64,000 nt of DNA from Tolypothrix sp. PCC 7712 (GTDB taxonomy: Bacteria > Cyanobacteriota > Cyanobacteriia > Cyanobacteriales > Nostocaceae). The stretch spans positions 2,976,001-3,040,000 of the forward strand of contig NZ_CP063785.1 in the NCBI RefSeq assembly GCF_025860405.1, given 5' to 3'. How positions within the stretch are numbered: position 1 is the first letter of the stretch; every line of letters starts with the position of its first letter. The notes beneath the pieces are model-generated. The model had not been told where the DNA came from and did not search any database. It saw nothing but the letters and a program-made list of their open reading frames with translations. A program made the translations under genes and the position numbers. Shown here piece after piece: positions 48,403 through 58,912 of the stretch.

Positions 48403-48693
48403 TTGCGGAAGATATTTCATCTTTTTTGCTACCTAAATTTTGTGATAATTGCTGATAATGCCAGGGGTAACACCCTGGTTTTTTGTTAAGCTATCAGCGG
48501 CAGTAGAAGGATGAAGTCTCAAGGATGAAGTATAAAAACCACATCTATATATTAAGGATATAGTTTTTAGATATTGGGCATTTGGTGCTTGTCAAAAGTC
48601 AACATTCAAAGACTATTGATAATTTCTTCCTTGTCCCCATTACCCATTCCCCATTACCCATTCCCCATTCCCCATTCCCATTCCCCAACAAAT

Positions 48694-50235
48694 ATGACAG
48701 AAGCAACTCTTCCCGCCTTAATTCAGCAAATGTTGCAGCCAGGATTTTATCCTCATGCAGTTTCAGAACCTATTCAACTGATTCAAACCCATGTTTCCTA
48801 TGTGCTGCTCACTGGTGATTATGTTTATAAATTGAAAAAGCCTGTGAATTTTGGCTTTTTAGACTACTCCACCTTAGAAAAGCGACAACATTTTTGCCAA
48901 GAAGAATTGCGCTTAAATCAGCGCGGTGCAGGTGAATTGTATTTAGAAGTCTTACCTCTAACTCTAGAAAGCGAGCAATACCATCTCGGAGGAACAGGTG
49001 AGGCTGTAGAATACACGCTGAAGATGCGCCAGTTTCCTCAAGAGGCGCTGTTTAGCAGCCTATTTGAGCAAGGTAAGTTAAATGAAACGCACCTGGAAGA
49101 ATTGGGACGGATAGTAGCGCAATATCACGCCAAAACTGAGACAAATGATTATATTCGCAGTTTTGGTGAAGTTCCTAAAGTTCGGGAGGCGTTTGATGAA
49201 AATTACGTGCAAACCGAGAAATATATCGGTGGGCCTCAAACTCAGGAACAGTTTGACGAAACCAAAGCATACACTGAGCGTTTTTTTGCAGAACGAGGAG
49301 AATTATTTGCCAGCAGAATTAAAAATAACTATATTCGCGAATGTCATGGCGATTTACACCTGAGAAATATCGCTCTATGGCACAATCAAATCCTGCTGTT
49401 CGACTGCATTGAATTTAATGAACCCTTCCGCTTTGTAGATGTCATGTTCGATATTGCTTATGCGGTGATGGATTTAGAAGCACAGCAGCGAAAAGACTTG
49501 AGTAATGCTTATTTAAATACTTATGTAGAACAGACTGGCGATTGGGAAGGCTTACAGATTTTACCCATATATTTAATTCGTCAGTCTTATGTGAGAGCAA
49601 AAGTCACTTCATTTTTGTTAGATGATCCAGCTGTACCAGATGCAGTAAAAGAACAGGCGACAAAAACCGCAGCCACATATTATCAGCTAGCTTGGGAATA
49701 TACTAAACCCAAACAAGGGCAACTGTTCTTAATGTCGGGTTTGTCTGGTTCTGGTAAGAGTACCACAGCTCGGTCTTTAGCCCGTGAAATCGGCGCAATT
49801 CACCTGCGTTCAGATGCAGTCAGAAAACACTTAGCGGGAATTCCCCTGATGGAACGAGGCGGGGATGAAATCTACACACCCGAAATGACTCAGAAAACTT
49901 ATGCACGGCTGTTGGAATTAGGGACTATACTTGCTAATCAAGGTTTTTCCGTAATTTTGGATGCCAAATATGACCAACAACAGCTACGCCAAGAGGCAAT
50001 TACCCAAGCCGAAAAACACCAAATTCCTCTCCAGATTATTCAATGCACAGCACCGCTAGAAGTTGTACAAGAACGTCTGCTGAAGCGTACTGGGGACATT
50101 GCTGATGCTACCGCCGATTTACTAGCATCCCAAATTAAACTATTTGAAGAATTTACTGAGACAGAAAAACCCTACCTTAAGATTTTGGATACAACTCAGC
50201 CACAACAGGCACAATTAAAAGAAATTATTCACTAA
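48694..50235 (+). CDS. APH-like kinase fused to P-loop kinase
   Basis: A 513-residue protein with two kinase folds. The N-terminal 330 residues resemble aminoglycoside/choline kinases (VYKLKKPVNFGFLDYST, then CHGDLHLRNIAL with the catalytic Asp and the LLFDCIEFNEPFRFVDVMFD metal site). The C-terminal 180 are a P-loop ATPase with GLSGSGKSTTAR and LRSDAVRKHL, like gluconate or zeta-toxin-type kinases (AAA_33). Such fusions are common in proteobacteria and cyanobacteria; the substrate is unknown. The ATG at 48694 is chosen because the upstream frame covers only a CCCATTAC repeat tract. Confidence 0.88.
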   Translation: MTEATLPALIQQMLQPGFYPHAVSEPIQLIQTHVSYVLLTGDYVYKLKKPVNFGFLDYSTLEKRQHFCQEELRLNQRGAGELYLEVLPLTLESEQYHLGGTGEAVEYTLKMRQFPQEALFSSLFEQGKLNETHLEELGRIVAQYHAKTETNDYIRSFGEVPKVREAFDENYVQTEKYIGGPQTQEQFDETKAYTERFFAERGELFASRIKNNYIRECHGDLHLRNIALWHNQILLFDCIEFNEPFRFVDVMFDIAYAVMDLEAQQRKDLSNAYLNTYVEQTGDWEGLQILPIYLIRQSYVRAKVTSFLLDDPAVPDAVKEQATKTAATYYQLAWEYTKPKQGQLFLMSGLSGSGKSTTARSLAREIGAIHLRSDAVRKHLAGIPLMERGGDEIYTPEMTQKTYARLLELGTILANQGFSVILDAKYDQQQLRQEAITQAEKHQIPLQIIQCTAPLEVVQERLLKRTGDIADATADLLASQIKLFEEFTETEKPYLKILDTTQPQQAQLKEIIH

Positions 50236-50251
50236 TAGCCTGGTTTATCTC

Positions 50252-50752
50252 ATGGCACAGAAAAAAGACTTCATGAATATGTCGCCAAACTTCCTATCGC
50301 AACTGATATTTGGCTTAATTTTAACCCTGATATTAAAGATGACAGGGTCTTCGCTATCCCTCAGTATCTTTTTAGGAATCATTGGCGGTTTCACCTTAGG
50401 TTGGATCACCGCAGCCGGTAAGAACAGTGCTCAACCGCAGTCTGTAGACTCTTCCGAGGGGATTGATGCAGCGCTGAAATATTGGTTATTGTTCTTAGCT
50501 GGCTTTAGCTGGTTAGGATATCCAGCACCGATGAGTATCTTATTAGGGGCATTAGGTGCTTTGGGCGGTGGCTGGATGATTGCTTGGTGGGGAAGTAAAG
50601 AAGAAACTAGAACTCAGTTACCCCTTGAACCTACAGAAGAAATTGAGGACGAGCAACCCAGTCCTAGAAGCAATGTTAGGCGCACTAGAAAAATAGCTCG
50701 ACGTTTCCGCCGTACACCCGGAGGTATCAATTTAAAGTTTTGGGAACGGTAG
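50252..50752 (+). CDS. Small membrane protein of unknown function
   Basis: I do not recognise this 166-residue protein. It has four hydrophobic segments (LIFGLILTLILKMTG, LGIIGGFTLGWITAA, WLLFLAGFSWLG, LLGALGALGGGWMIAWW) and a charged C-terminal tail ending in an Arg-rich stretch (RRTRKIARRFRRTPGG) that could bind nucleic acid or lipid. It starts 16 bases after the APH/P-loop gene, so it is likely co-transcribed. Confidence 0.72.
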   Translation: MAQKKDFMNMSPNFLSQLIFGLILTLILKMTGSSLSLSIFLGIIGGFTLGWITAAGKNSAQPQSVDSSEGIDAALKYWLLFLAGFSWLGYPAPMSILLGALGALGGGWMIAWWGSKEETRTQLPLEPTEEIEDEQPSPRSNVRRTRKIARRFRRTPGGINLKFWER

Positions 50753-50822
50753 AATTTGGTAATTGGTCAAAGGTCATTTTTTCCTATTACCAATTACCAA
50801 TTACCAATTACCAATCCCCAAT

Positions 50823-51614
50823 ATGTTCTTATATCTCTCCAAGTTGCTACCGCTATTTTTCTATCCGCTGGGATTAGCTTCTATTAGCTTGGTAGTAGCA
50901 TTAATAACAATATGGAAACGACCGCGCACGGCTGCGATCGCAATTGCTTTATCCCTATTTTTATTGCTATTTTGCAGCAATGCTTGGATCTCTCATTTAC
51001 TAGTGCGATCGCTAGAATGGCAAAATACTGCAACTGCTCAAATACCGAATGCGGAAGCTATTGTGGTTTTGGGTGGTGCTACTAAATCGGCTTTTTGGCC
51101 CCGTCCCGGTGCTGATTTAAGCGAACAGGGCGATCGTGTGATTTATGCTGCTCAACTATATCGTCAACAAAAAGCCCCGATCATTATCCTTAGCGGCGGT
51201 AGAATTGATTGGCGTGGTAGCGGTACTTCTGAATCGGCAGATATGGCAAATATTCTCACGTCTGTTGGCATACCTGCTACTGCGCTTGTGCAAGAGCCGG
51301 AATCGCTCAATACTTATCAAAATGCCGTAAATGTCAAGAAAATTTTGCAATCGCGTAACATCAAGCAAGTATTATTAGTCACTTCGGCAATGCATATGCC
51401 GCGATCGCTCAAAATTTTTCAGCGTCAAGGAATTGATGCGATTCCAGCACCTACTGATTTTCTAGTCAGTGCAGGCGAAATGCAAGAACTGGGTAATAGC
51501 CCTAAATCCGCTATTTTGAATTTACTACCTGATACTAATAATTTAAACGAATTTACCAGCGCTTTAAAAGAATACGTTGGTTTGTTTATATATAGTTTGC
51601 GGGGTTGGCTCTAG
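50823..51614 (+). CDS. YdcF-like DUF218 membrane protein
   Basis: A 263-residue DUF218 protein. Two N-terminal helices (FFYPLGLASISLVVALITIW, AAIAIALSLFLLLFC) precede the conserved domain: AEAIVVLGGA, GDRVIYAAQLY, IILSGG, TYQNAVNVKKIL and VLLVTSAMHMPRSL. SanA/ElyC relatives act in cell-envelope polymer metabolism. The start is the ATG at 50823; the longer frame only covers an STRR. Confidence 0.9.
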   Translation: MFLYLSKLLPLFFYPLGLASISLVVALITIWKRPRTAAIAIALSLFLLLFCSNAWISHLLVRSLEWQNTATAQIPNAEAIVVLGGATKSAFWPRPGADLSEQGDRVIYAAQLYRQQKAPIIILSGGRIDWRGSGTSESADMANILTSVGIPATALVQEPESLNTYQNAVNVKKILQSRNIKQVLLVTSAMHMPRSLKIFQRQGIDAIPAPTDFLVSAGEMQELGNSPKSAILNLLPDTNNLNEFTSALKEYVGLFIYSLRGWL

Positions 51615-51829
51615 ACAGTGCTGAGTTCTAAGTTTTGAGTAGTATAAGCAGTAGTTTGAATTTCGGAAGTCTAATTTGCAATCGCTATAATTTCAATAGT
51701 CACAAAGCTTTGATTTTTAGATCTGATTCAAAGGTTATACATACATAGTTCCTAGGTGAAGATTTTAACCTTTGACCCTTGACTCTTGACTTTTATTAAA
51801 TTTCTCAGGAATCAGCACTCCCTGATATT

Positions 51830-52051
51830 ATGTCTAAAAATTTACCTTATATTATTCCTGCGACTCCCAGCGAAGTTGATGAAACCTTTGCTGCTTATCA
51901 AACAACTCACCAGTTTTACCATGAAGTTAGGGAGCGCTCAGAATTTCGGCAACATTGTGAGTGGTATTATACAACAGCAATGCAACACCGTCAAGAACTA
52001 GAAAGAATGCGCGGCGAATTGAATATTTTCCGATGGTTTCGCCGCTCCTGA
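51830..52051 (+). CDS. Conserved hypothetical small protein
   Basis: A 73-residue, Tyr- and Arg-rich soluble protein (PYIIPATPSEVDETFAAYQ, FHRQELERMRGELNIFRW-like end). I do not recognise a family. It is convergent with ftrV, with a five-base gap between the stops. Confidence 0.6.
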   Translation: MSKNLPYIIPATPSEVDETFAAYQTTHQFYHEVRERSEFRQHCEWYYTTAMQHRQELERMRGELNIFRWFRRS

Positions 52052-52056
52052 GGGAT

Positions 52057-52278
52057 TTAGATGATTTCTAATTCACTCTCGCGTAAGTGAGCTTTAAATC
52101 TTTTACTAAACTGGACTAAGATTGGCAGATTGGCACTTACAGGTCTACCTTGCCATTGGGTGACAATAGATACAATTTCACCGTCTGAGCCTTTAAGGTC
52201 AAAACCCTGACCGCGATGTTCAGGATGGTGGTAAACTACTACCGATTCTTTAACACGAACGCGATCGCCAACTTTCAT
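52057..52278 (-). CDS. ftrV: Ferredoxin-thioredoxin reductase variable chain
   Basis: A 73-residue SH3-like protein, the variable subunit of ferredoxin-thioredoxin reductase, which joins photosynthetic electron flow to thioredoxin. MKVGDRVRVKESVVVYHHPEH, then WQGRPVSANLPILVQF and FKAHLRESEL fit the family. The ATG at 52278 matches the usual length; an in-frame ATG at 52329 would add 17 residues with no homology that I recognise. It pairs with a catalytic chain (ftrC) not in this window. Confidence 0.92.
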   Translation of the reverse strand: MKVGDRVRVKESVVVYHHPEHRGQGFDLKGSDGEIVSIVTQWQGRPVSANLPILVQFSKRFKAHLRESELEII

Positions 52279-52329
52279 AGCAACATTTACACCTAGCTTT
52301 TCCTGTTCCACAAGTATCTCCACAGCCAT

Positions 52330-53027
52330 CCCTTACTGAATTAGCTTTTTTGAAAAATAGACTGCTGGCAACAGTCACACTTTTGATCACATCTGTACAG
52401 ACTGGCTGTTGAATGCTTCCGTAACTGCTATACGAACAAAGCCTGCCATGCAGGCTTTGTTGTCGATCAATTAGCAACATTAGACTCACCTAATGCTTTA
52501 GCAACAGGTCTGATCTTTTGATTGTGAGTTAGTTTTTCATCCTAACCACTTGTTAAACAAACTCTGCCAAAGAGCTTGCCAAAAACGAGATTTACCCAAT
52601 AAGAGACTATCTGATGATGACAAAAATCTACACCATGATTGCCTGCTCAGTGAACTTGTTCACTTCTAGGCGTGTCTCAGAAGCGTTTTGTTGAGGATGA
52701 TCTGCATCACGGGTAAGCAAAACCCGCTTTAGCTGTTATTTTGCGCTTTAACGCCAAGTCTCATTCTACAACAAGTTGGTGTTGTGAATTGGATTGGGGA
52801 CTGGGGATTAGGGACTGGGGATTGGGGACTGGGGACTGGGGATTGGGGATTGGGGAACTCGGGGCCCCCTCTGGGGATAAGGGGTAATGGGGATTGGGGA
52901 TTGGGGATTGGGGATTGGGGATTGGGGAGATGAGGGAGATGAGGGAGATGAGGAAGATGAGGGAGAAATAACAAACACCAATGACAAATGACCAATTACC
53001 AATTACCAATTACCAATTACCAAACCC
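52330..53027. other. Intergenic region with hairpin and repeats
   Basis: Perfect 12-bp hairpin AACAAAGCCTGC/GCAGGCTTTGTT at 52435-52461, upstream of ftrV. At 52788-52925 lies a GGGGATT/GGGGACT STRR with a GGGGCCCC-type unit (52852-52892), then nonamers to about 52965 and TTACCAA heptamers to 53020. Confidence 0.7.
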
Positions 53028-54941
53028 CTATTTAGGACATACCTGCTGTACGCTTGGGGGAAGTTGGCGACACATTTGTTGGAATGTTTGTGGCTGGAAT
53101 TGGGATAAGACGAATAAGCCGATGGTTGTTCCGCCCAGAAGCAACAATAATAATCCGCCAACCAACAGCGCAGGTTTGCCTCGGCTGGGTTTTTCTGCTG
53201 GGGTTGAGGTAGCTTCTTCGGCGGTGATATCCAAATCTACTAGGACTGGTGAACTTTCTGGGATCGCTGCTTCGGATGGTTCTGCTTCGATGATTTCTAC
53301 TTGTGGTTGTTTGTAAGTTAAAGAAATTAAGTATTCTCGGGAAATGCCGTATAAGGTCATCACTACAGATGCATTGTCATGACCATTTTTCTGATTAGCT
53401 AAGTTAATCCAGCGTTGGAGAGCATCTTCAAGAGCTAGTTTTCCAGTTAACACTGGAACTGCGTATTGTTGCCAGGATTGTTCTACCCAGTTATTGTCAC
53501 TTAAACCATCGGAACATAACAACAAGATGCCATCTTCTTCCAAAATGAAGCGCCTGATTTCAACCCGAAGAGATTCGGCATCTCTGGCTCCTAAAGCCTG
53601 GGTAAGAGCTGTTGCATCTGGTCTCATTAATGCTTGACGATAAAAATTGCGAGCAAAACGGACTTCCCGCGCTGCGACATCATCGTCTACTGTTAGAAGT
53701 TGGCAATAATTACGGGTAATCCAGTAAGCACGGCTATCGCCAACACTAGCTAGGTAAAGTTCATGGGCATTTTTAGATTCCTTACCAGAGGTAGTCTGTA
53801 CTCGCTGCGGCACTTGCAATGCCATCACGAGGGTTGTGGCCATGCGTTCTCTACCTTGGCGGTTTTGCTCGTCGTTACGGGCACAAATAACGTTATTTAC
53901 TATCCTTAAGCAGGCTTCTAGTTGTTCTGCAAACAAGTCAGGCTTGACAATTTGACCTTCTTGTGAAACATCTGCTAATAAGGCACGGATTTGCAATTTT
54001 AAGGATTGTACTGCTAGTTGACTAGCTACCTCACCACCTTGATGACCGCCAATACCATCACAAACAATTGATAACTGTGGTACGAGGAATTCTTCTAAAT
54101 CGTTAACATTAGCAGGGTAGCAAGCATCTTCATTTGTGATCATTTGCATCCCCGCATCGGTTGCACCCAAAACTTCCACGTTAAATGGTAAGTCTGCTGC
54201 GGCTGAAAGTAATAAGGCATTGAGTTGATTAGTAATTTCTGCCAAATCAGCTTCCTGTGTACACATCTGCTTGACGATGTTCTGCAACTTTCCGGCTACG
54301 GCTGGTTTTGCAGATGCTACCAAAGGTTGCCAAAATCGGCCTAAATCTTGCAAACTCACTAAATTTTCTTGTGTCTGGTGAAGTTCTAACAGGCGGATAC
54401 ACCAACCTTGTACCCGCAGGTTGTTTAACATGAGTAAACTGTTAGCAACTTCTAATTCTGATAACGGCTTCCACAGTTGGAGAATTTGCCACAGCCAATA
54501 AACCTGTCTGACTGCTGTTGCTTGTTCCCATGCATCTGCGATCGCCGGATAGACATTGCCATTTTCTGCGATCGGTACATTTTCCAGTAACAGGATATGA
54601 TCTCCACCGCCCTCAAATTCTGGAATATATCCATAGGCTTGGGGGATATGCAATCGCTCATAATATAACCGCAAATAAGCAAGCACTTCATTTGGCAATT
54701 CTTCTGGGATATCTGGTAGTAGCCCCGGTTGCGTATCTAACCAAACTTGCTGCGTAATAACCTCATATCTATTTGCCACCGTTGTTCCTGGTGGTATTTT
54801 TGCTGCTTTTGGGCCAGTCGCCCAAAGATAGCGATGAACTAAGGGAGTCTGGCAATTAGCGCAAACACGACTCTCTAAAGAATTAATAGGACTAGTACAG
54901 TCTGGATTGATGCAATAAATGACCTGTTGAGTAGAAATCAT
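53028..54941 (-). CDS. PP2C phosphatase with zinc ribbon and membrane anchor
   Basis: A 637-residue Ser/Thr phosphatase. The N-terminus has four cysteines (C10, C15, C27, C30) of a zinc ribbon, then about 210 residues of a degenerate kinase-like domain (YEVITQQVW) without catalytic motifs. The PP2C domain (about 255-530) has NEDACY, VCDGIGGHQGGEVAS, LLLCSDGLSDN and GHDNASVVMTL. A Pro/Glu/Ala linker leads to a transmembrane helix (LLVGGLLLLLLGGTTIGLFV). It resembles the PP2C proteins studied in Anabaena heterocyst development (PrpJ-like), which I cannot confirm. Its substrate is unknown. Confidence 0.88.
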   Translation of the reverse strand: MISTQQVIYCINPDCTSPINSLESRVCANCQTPLVHRYLWATGPKAAKIPPGTTVANRYEVITQQVWLDTQPGLLPDIPEELPNEVLAYLRLYYERLHIPQAYGYIPEFEGGGDHILLLENVPIAENGNVYPAIADAWEQATAVRQVYWLWQILQLWKPLSELEVANSLLMLNNLRVQGWCIRLLELHQTQENLVSLQDLGRFWQPLVASAKPAVAGKLQNIVKQMCTQEADLAEITNQLNALLLSAAADLPFNVEVLGATDAGMQMITNEDACYPANVNDLEEFLVPQLSIVCDGIGGHQGGEVASQLAVQSLKLQIRALLADVSQEGQIVKPDLFAEQLEACLRIVNNVICARNDEQNRQGRERMATTLVMALQVPQRVQTTSGKESKNAHELYLASVGDSRAYWITRNYCQLLTVDDDVAAREVRFARNFYRQALMRPDATALTQALGARDAESLRVEIRRFILEEDGILLLCSDGLSDNNWVEQSWQQYAVPVLTGKLALEDALQRWINLANQKNGHDNASVVMTLYGISREYLISLTYKQPQVEIIEAEPSEAAIPESSPVLVDLDITAEEATSTPAEKPSRGKPALLVGGLLLLLLGGTTIGLFVLSQFQPQTFQQMCRQLPPSVQQVCPK

Positions 54942-55175
54942 AATGGTATAAATTTAGGAAACAAACTAAGTCGTGAATTTCGATTACATATTGCTGTCAA
55001 ATACTTAAGGGCTAGAATAGACTGGATTTTTGTACCTCTGGCTACATGTTGTTACGGAAATTAATCAAAATTGATGGTTAAAATACCATATTTTGTCTTT
55101 TGGAAACAGCCAGCCTCTAGGTGGATCTAATAGGAGAAATACATTTACGCAAATGTAACGTCTTAGGATGACGCT

Positions 55176-55610
55176 ATGCCAAGTTATACCGTAATCTGGC
55201 TCTTAGCAGGAGCAGTTTTATGTTTAATGGAACTGTTCTTGCCGTCTGCTTTTGTCGCTTTCATGATGGGAATTAGCGCTTTTATTGTGGCGCTACTGTC
55301 TCAATTCATTCTGCGGACTGTATGGCTGCAAGTTATAGCCTGGCTGTTGCTGTCCACATTGCTAATTGTGGGTTCTCGCAGGTTTTTACAACCACGACGA
55401 CGTAAATCAAACATCCAAGATGCAATTACAGCTGAAACTCTAACAGAAATTCCGCCTGGGAAAACAGGCCGGGTACTATACGAAGGAAATTCTTGGCAAG
55501 CAAGATGTGACGATGACAAACTCAGCGTTGCATCTCATCAAAGGGTTTATATTGTCCGCAGAGAAGGCACCACCTTGATTGTGATGCCGGAACATTTGTT
55601 GCATTCGTAG
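55176..55610 (+). CDS. NfeD family membrane protein
   Basis: A 144-residue NfeD-like protein: N-terminal helices (VIWLLAGAVLCLMELFLPS, FVAFMMGISAFIVALLS, VIAWLLLSTLLIVGS) and a C-terminal OB-fold domain (GKTGRVLYEGNSWQARCDD...VASHQRVYIVRREGTTLIV). NfeD proteins work with SPFH/slipin proteins, and the slipin follows here by 160 bases. Confidence 0.92.
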   Translation: MPSYTVIWLLAGAVLCLMELFLPSAFVAFMMGISAFIVALLSQFILRTVWLQVIAWLLLSTLLIVGSRRFLQPRRRKSNIQDAITAETLTEIPPGKTGRVLYEGNSWQARCDDDKLSVASHQRVYIVRREGTTLIVMPEHLLHS

Positions 55611-55611
55611 T

Positions 55612-55741
55612 TGGGCATGGGGCATTGGGCATTGGGCATAGGTAATTGGTAATTGGTAACTGGTAATTGGTAATTAGAATTTTCTCCCCTTGTCCCCAGT
55701 CCCCATTACCCCTTATCCCCAGAGGGGGCCCCGAGTTCCCC
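55612..55741. repeat. STRR and reversed GGGGCCCC-type unit upstream of the slipin
   Basis: GGGCATT and TTGGTAA heptamers (55614-55677), then the 41-bp unit in reverse orientation (55701-55741). A longer open frame upstream of the slipin covers this tract and is not real. Confidence 0.85.
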
Positions 55742-55771
55742 AATCCCTACAGAAAAATTAGGAGAATTATT

Positions 55772-56746
55772 ATGGAACAGTTCTTGTTACTGATATTTTT
55801 GGCTCTTGGAGGTTCTGCTTTAGCAGGTTCAGTCAAAGTTATTAATCAAGGTGATGAAGCCTTAGTGGAAAAATTGGGTAGCTACAACAAAAAATTAGGC
55901 CCTGGGCTAAACTTTGTTACTCCTTTCCTCGATAAGATTGTCTACAAGCAAACTATTCGCGAAAAAGTCTTAGATATTCCGCCACAACAGTGTATTACCC
56001 GTGATAACGTTTCCATCACAGTTGATGCCGTAGTTTACTGGCGCATCATGGATATGGAAAGGGCTTATTACAAAGTAGAAAATCTCCAGTCGGCGATGGT
56101 GAATTTGGTGTTAACTCAAATTCGTTCGGAAATGGGACAACTGGAGTTAGATGAAACCTTTACCGCCCGTTCTCAAATTAATGAACTTCTCTTGCGGGAT
56201 TTGGATATTGCGACTGATCCCTGGGGTGTGAAAGTCACGCGGGTAGAACTGCGAGATATTATCCCCTCGAAGGCGGTGCAAGAATCGATGGAATTACAGA
56301 TGTCGGCAGAACGGCGCAAACGGGCATCCATCTTAACATCAGAAGGCGATCGCGAATCTGCTGTTAATAGCGCTAGAGGTAAAGCCGATGCCCAAATTCT
56401 AGACGCAGAAGCCCGGCAAAAAGCTGTAATTTTACAAGCAGAAGCCGAACAAAAAGCGATCGTTCTCAGGGCACAAGCTGAACGTCAGCAGCAAGTTCTC
56501 AAAGCCCAAGCTATTGCTGAATCTGCAGAAATTATTGCCCAAAAAATCAAAAACAACCCCGACGTTCAAAAGTCTTTGGAAGTTTTATTTGCTTTGGGTT
56601 ATCTAGATATGGGCGCGACAATTGGTAAAAGCGATAGCAGCAAGGTCATGTTTATCGACCCACGCAGTATTCCCGCTACCTTAGAAGGTATAAAGTCCAT
56701 TATTGCTGATGGGCAGGAATTACCGGGGATTAATCATCGGGGGTGA
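55772..56746 (+). CDS. SPFH/Band-7 paraslipin
   Basis: A 324-residue membrane-anchored SPFH protein. A short hydrophobic N-terminus ([17 protein letters not shown]) is followed by the Band 7 domain ([41 protein letters not shown]) and an Ala/Glu-rich coiled coil ([19 protein letters not shown]). SPFH proteins form membrane microdomain scaffolds with NfeD partners, and the gene pair here fits. ATG 55772 is chosen because AGGAG lies nine bases upstream. Confidence 0.94.
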   Translation: MEQFLLLIFLALGGSALAGSVKVINQGDEALVEKLGSYNKKLGPGLNFVTPFLDKIVYKQTIREKVLDIPPQQCITRDNVSITVDAVVYWRIMDMERAYYKVENLQSAMVNLVLTQIRSEMGQLELDETFTARSQINELLLRDLDIATDPWGVKVTRVELRDIIPSKAVQESMELQMSAERRKRASILTSEGDRESAVNSARGKADAQILDAEARQKAVILQAEAEQKAIVLRAQAERQQQVLKAQAIAESAEIIAQKIKNNPDVQKSLEVLFALGYLDMGATIGKSDSSKVMFIDPRSIPATLEGIKSIIADGQELPGINHRG

Positions 56747-56836
56747 GGCAAGGGGATAGGGAGCAGGGAGCAGGGGAGAAATATCTACCAATTACTCATT
56801 ACCAATGCCCAATGCCCAATGCCCCATGCCCAAATT

Positions 56837-58669
56837 TCAAATTCCCCAAATGAGGCTAAAACCAAAATTTGTACCGTCTGGTTCTGCGTTTAAATTTCCT
56901 AAGCCACTTTGCCCAATGGCGTTAGTAGCAAAAATATCTAATCCGAAGCGAGAACTGGGTAAGAAGCGCAAGCCTGTGGCCCAAGTACTGCTTTTGCCAT
57001 CTACAACCGGGGTGAATTCTCCAATCAATTGCAGCCAATCTGCGATCGCCTGATTAATTCCTATCCCTATCCCTATACGCCTAGTCGATCCAAAAAATGC
57101 TCCCTTGGGATTAATGGAAATGGCAGTTTGGGAATTGAGTTGATAGGTGATAGGCAACTCTACGTACAGAGTGCCATTGATACCACCTCTTTGCAATGCT
57201 GTCTCACTAATTCCTGCCAGTTTAGCACTGAGGGTGACTCCATCCCCTCTTGCTTGGTCGAAAAACTTGAGTTTTATGGCACCGCCAATTTTGATTCCCG
57301 GCCCAGATATATCTCTTTCGGAAAAGCGATCGCTTGAAGCAAATTGATCGACACTCAGCTCTAACTGTGAATCTTCCGTTAAGCCATAGGCTAGGGCAAA
57401 ACTAGAACTACCATGTGTACCTAACCCGCCTCTAAATTGGAAATTACTAGTTGGTAGAGTACTTGCCGTTGACAGTGTCAGACCATCAAATAGCAATGTA
57501 TGATCGCGGTAGGCAAGTGTGGTGCGGGGAAAATTACTAAAATTAGCTGCATACCCTTGCCCCAAATCAATAACATGCTTGACGCGAACACCCAATAATA
57601 AATCATCGCCATCAGGAATAAAGCCTAACAAGCCTGTGGTCGGTGTAGCACCATAACTATTGGTAGCATAAACCTCTGCCCCTATTTTGGGGTTAAGGGT
57701 ATAATCTATACCCACAGTCCAAAGTAATTTACGAGTGATAGAGCGGTCTTTGGCAATGAAAGTATTGCCTCCTGGCCCCAAGGGAGTTTGTATATTGGCA
57801 AACAAGTTAACTCTTTTGGAAGTTTGCCAGCTAAACCCTGTGCCAATATTGAAAAAAGTCCCAAAAAAATCTCCCCCGGCAACTTTATCTGGAAAGAAAA
57901 CAACTCCTGGGGTGAAATGTAATTGCAGATTGGGAGATGCTTTGTAGGTAATTGGCAAGTGTAAAGCGCCAACTGGCCTCACATTAAAAAATGGTTGGTT
58001 GGGGCTATTCTTAAAAATCCCGGTATCTGAAGATATATGTAATAACTGAAACGCGCCTGCAAGACCAACAGCCCAAGAATTCTGGTTGAGAATTTGATAC
58101 TTTAGCTTAGTGCCATAACTAATAGTTGCGAAAAAAGGACATTCGCTTCTCACTGGGCATTTTAAATAATCATCGAAAATATCGCCAGTAAAACCTATCT
58201 GGAAATTGTCTGTAATTCCCCAGTCGAGATTTAACTGATAGGTTTGTAAACCTGTACCTGAAACAGAAGCATCCGTTGGCAGAACTTGCAAAAAACCAGC
58301 TTCCAACTGCACTACACCCTTTGGTAATTGATTGGCTGTTTCCAAGTTATGCAATTGAGTTGGCGGTGTTTGTAATGGGGAAAGCGGCACCTCTGGCTGC
58401 ACATTCTGAGTTGAATTGTCACTCATGAGCCACAAAAAATTTGCGTCTCGCTGTTTTTGCAATTTCTTTGCTGGAATATCTGGGAAAGCGATTAGCGGTA
58501 CTTGTCCTTGCAAATCTCTAGCTTCAGTACTGATAGGCGATCGCACTGGCGTAACTGCTTCTGTGATCGCTTCTCGAGAATAGCTAGAGGTTAACCCTTC
58601 AGATCCATAACTGAGACTTGGACAAGCCAGAAACAGCAAACCACAGGAAAGGATTTTGATTTTACGCAT
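56837..58669 (-). CDS. Putative outer-membrane beta-barrel protein
   Basis: A 610-residue exported protein with signal peptide MRKIKILSCGLLFLACPSLSYG. A low-complexity linker (about 40-110) leads to a long beta-strand-rich domain of alternating hydrophobic residues with many Gly, Asn and aromatics, ending in the aromatic FGFSLIWGI, as many outer membrane barrels do. No plug or known domain is seen. A transport or lipid-anchor role is possible. It converges with the slipin gene. Confidence 0.72.
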   Translation of the reverse strand: MRKIKILSCGLLFLACPSLSYGSEGLTSSYSREAITEAVTPVRSPISTEARDLQGQVPLIAFPDIPAKKLQKQRDANFLWLMSDNSTQNVQPEVPLSPLQTPPTQLHNLETANQLPKGVVQLEAGFLQVLPTDASVSGTGLQTYQLNLDWGITDNFQIGFTGDIFDDYLKCPVRSECPFFATISYGTKLKYQILNQNSWAVGLAGAFQLLHISSDTGIFKNSPNQPFFNVRPVGALHLPITYKASPNLQLHFTPGVVFFPDKVAGGDFFGTFFNIGTGFSWQTSKRVNLFANIQTPLGPGGNTFIAKDRSITRKLLWTVGIDYTLNPKIGAEVYATNSYGATPTTGLLGFIPDGDDLLLGVRVKHVIDLGQGYAANFSNFPRTTLAYRDHTLLFDGLTLSTASTLPTSNFQFRGGLGTHGSSSFALAYGLTEDSQLELSVDQFASSDRFSERDISGPGIKIGGAIKLKFFDQARGDGVTLSAKLAGISETALQRGGINGTLYVELPITYQLNSQTAISINPKGAFFGSTRRIGIGIGINQAIADWLQLIGEFTPVVDGKSSTWATGLRFLPSSRFGLDIFATNAIGQSGLGNLNAEPDGTNFGFSLIWGI

Positions 58670-58912
58670 ATTTTTTCTGGGGCGATCGCGCTATTTCCAG
58701 ATAAGAAAGAGTATAAAAAAAATTCCATTTCCTTGAGAGCGACATGAAAATCACTGCCAGAGAGGTTTTCCGTTCTCAGTGTATTACTAAATGCCTACCC
58801 AATTTCACATTTGCATAGGATGGGGGGATGAGGTAGATAAGGTAGATGAGGCAGAAAGGAGCACAAGCGAATAATAGCAATTACCAATTACCCATTACCC
58901 ATTCCCCCTTCC

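Noticed and set aside
52729-53009. Overlapping PNPQSPIP-type open frames
   Set aside because: They are generated by the GGGGATT tract and do not have coding support.
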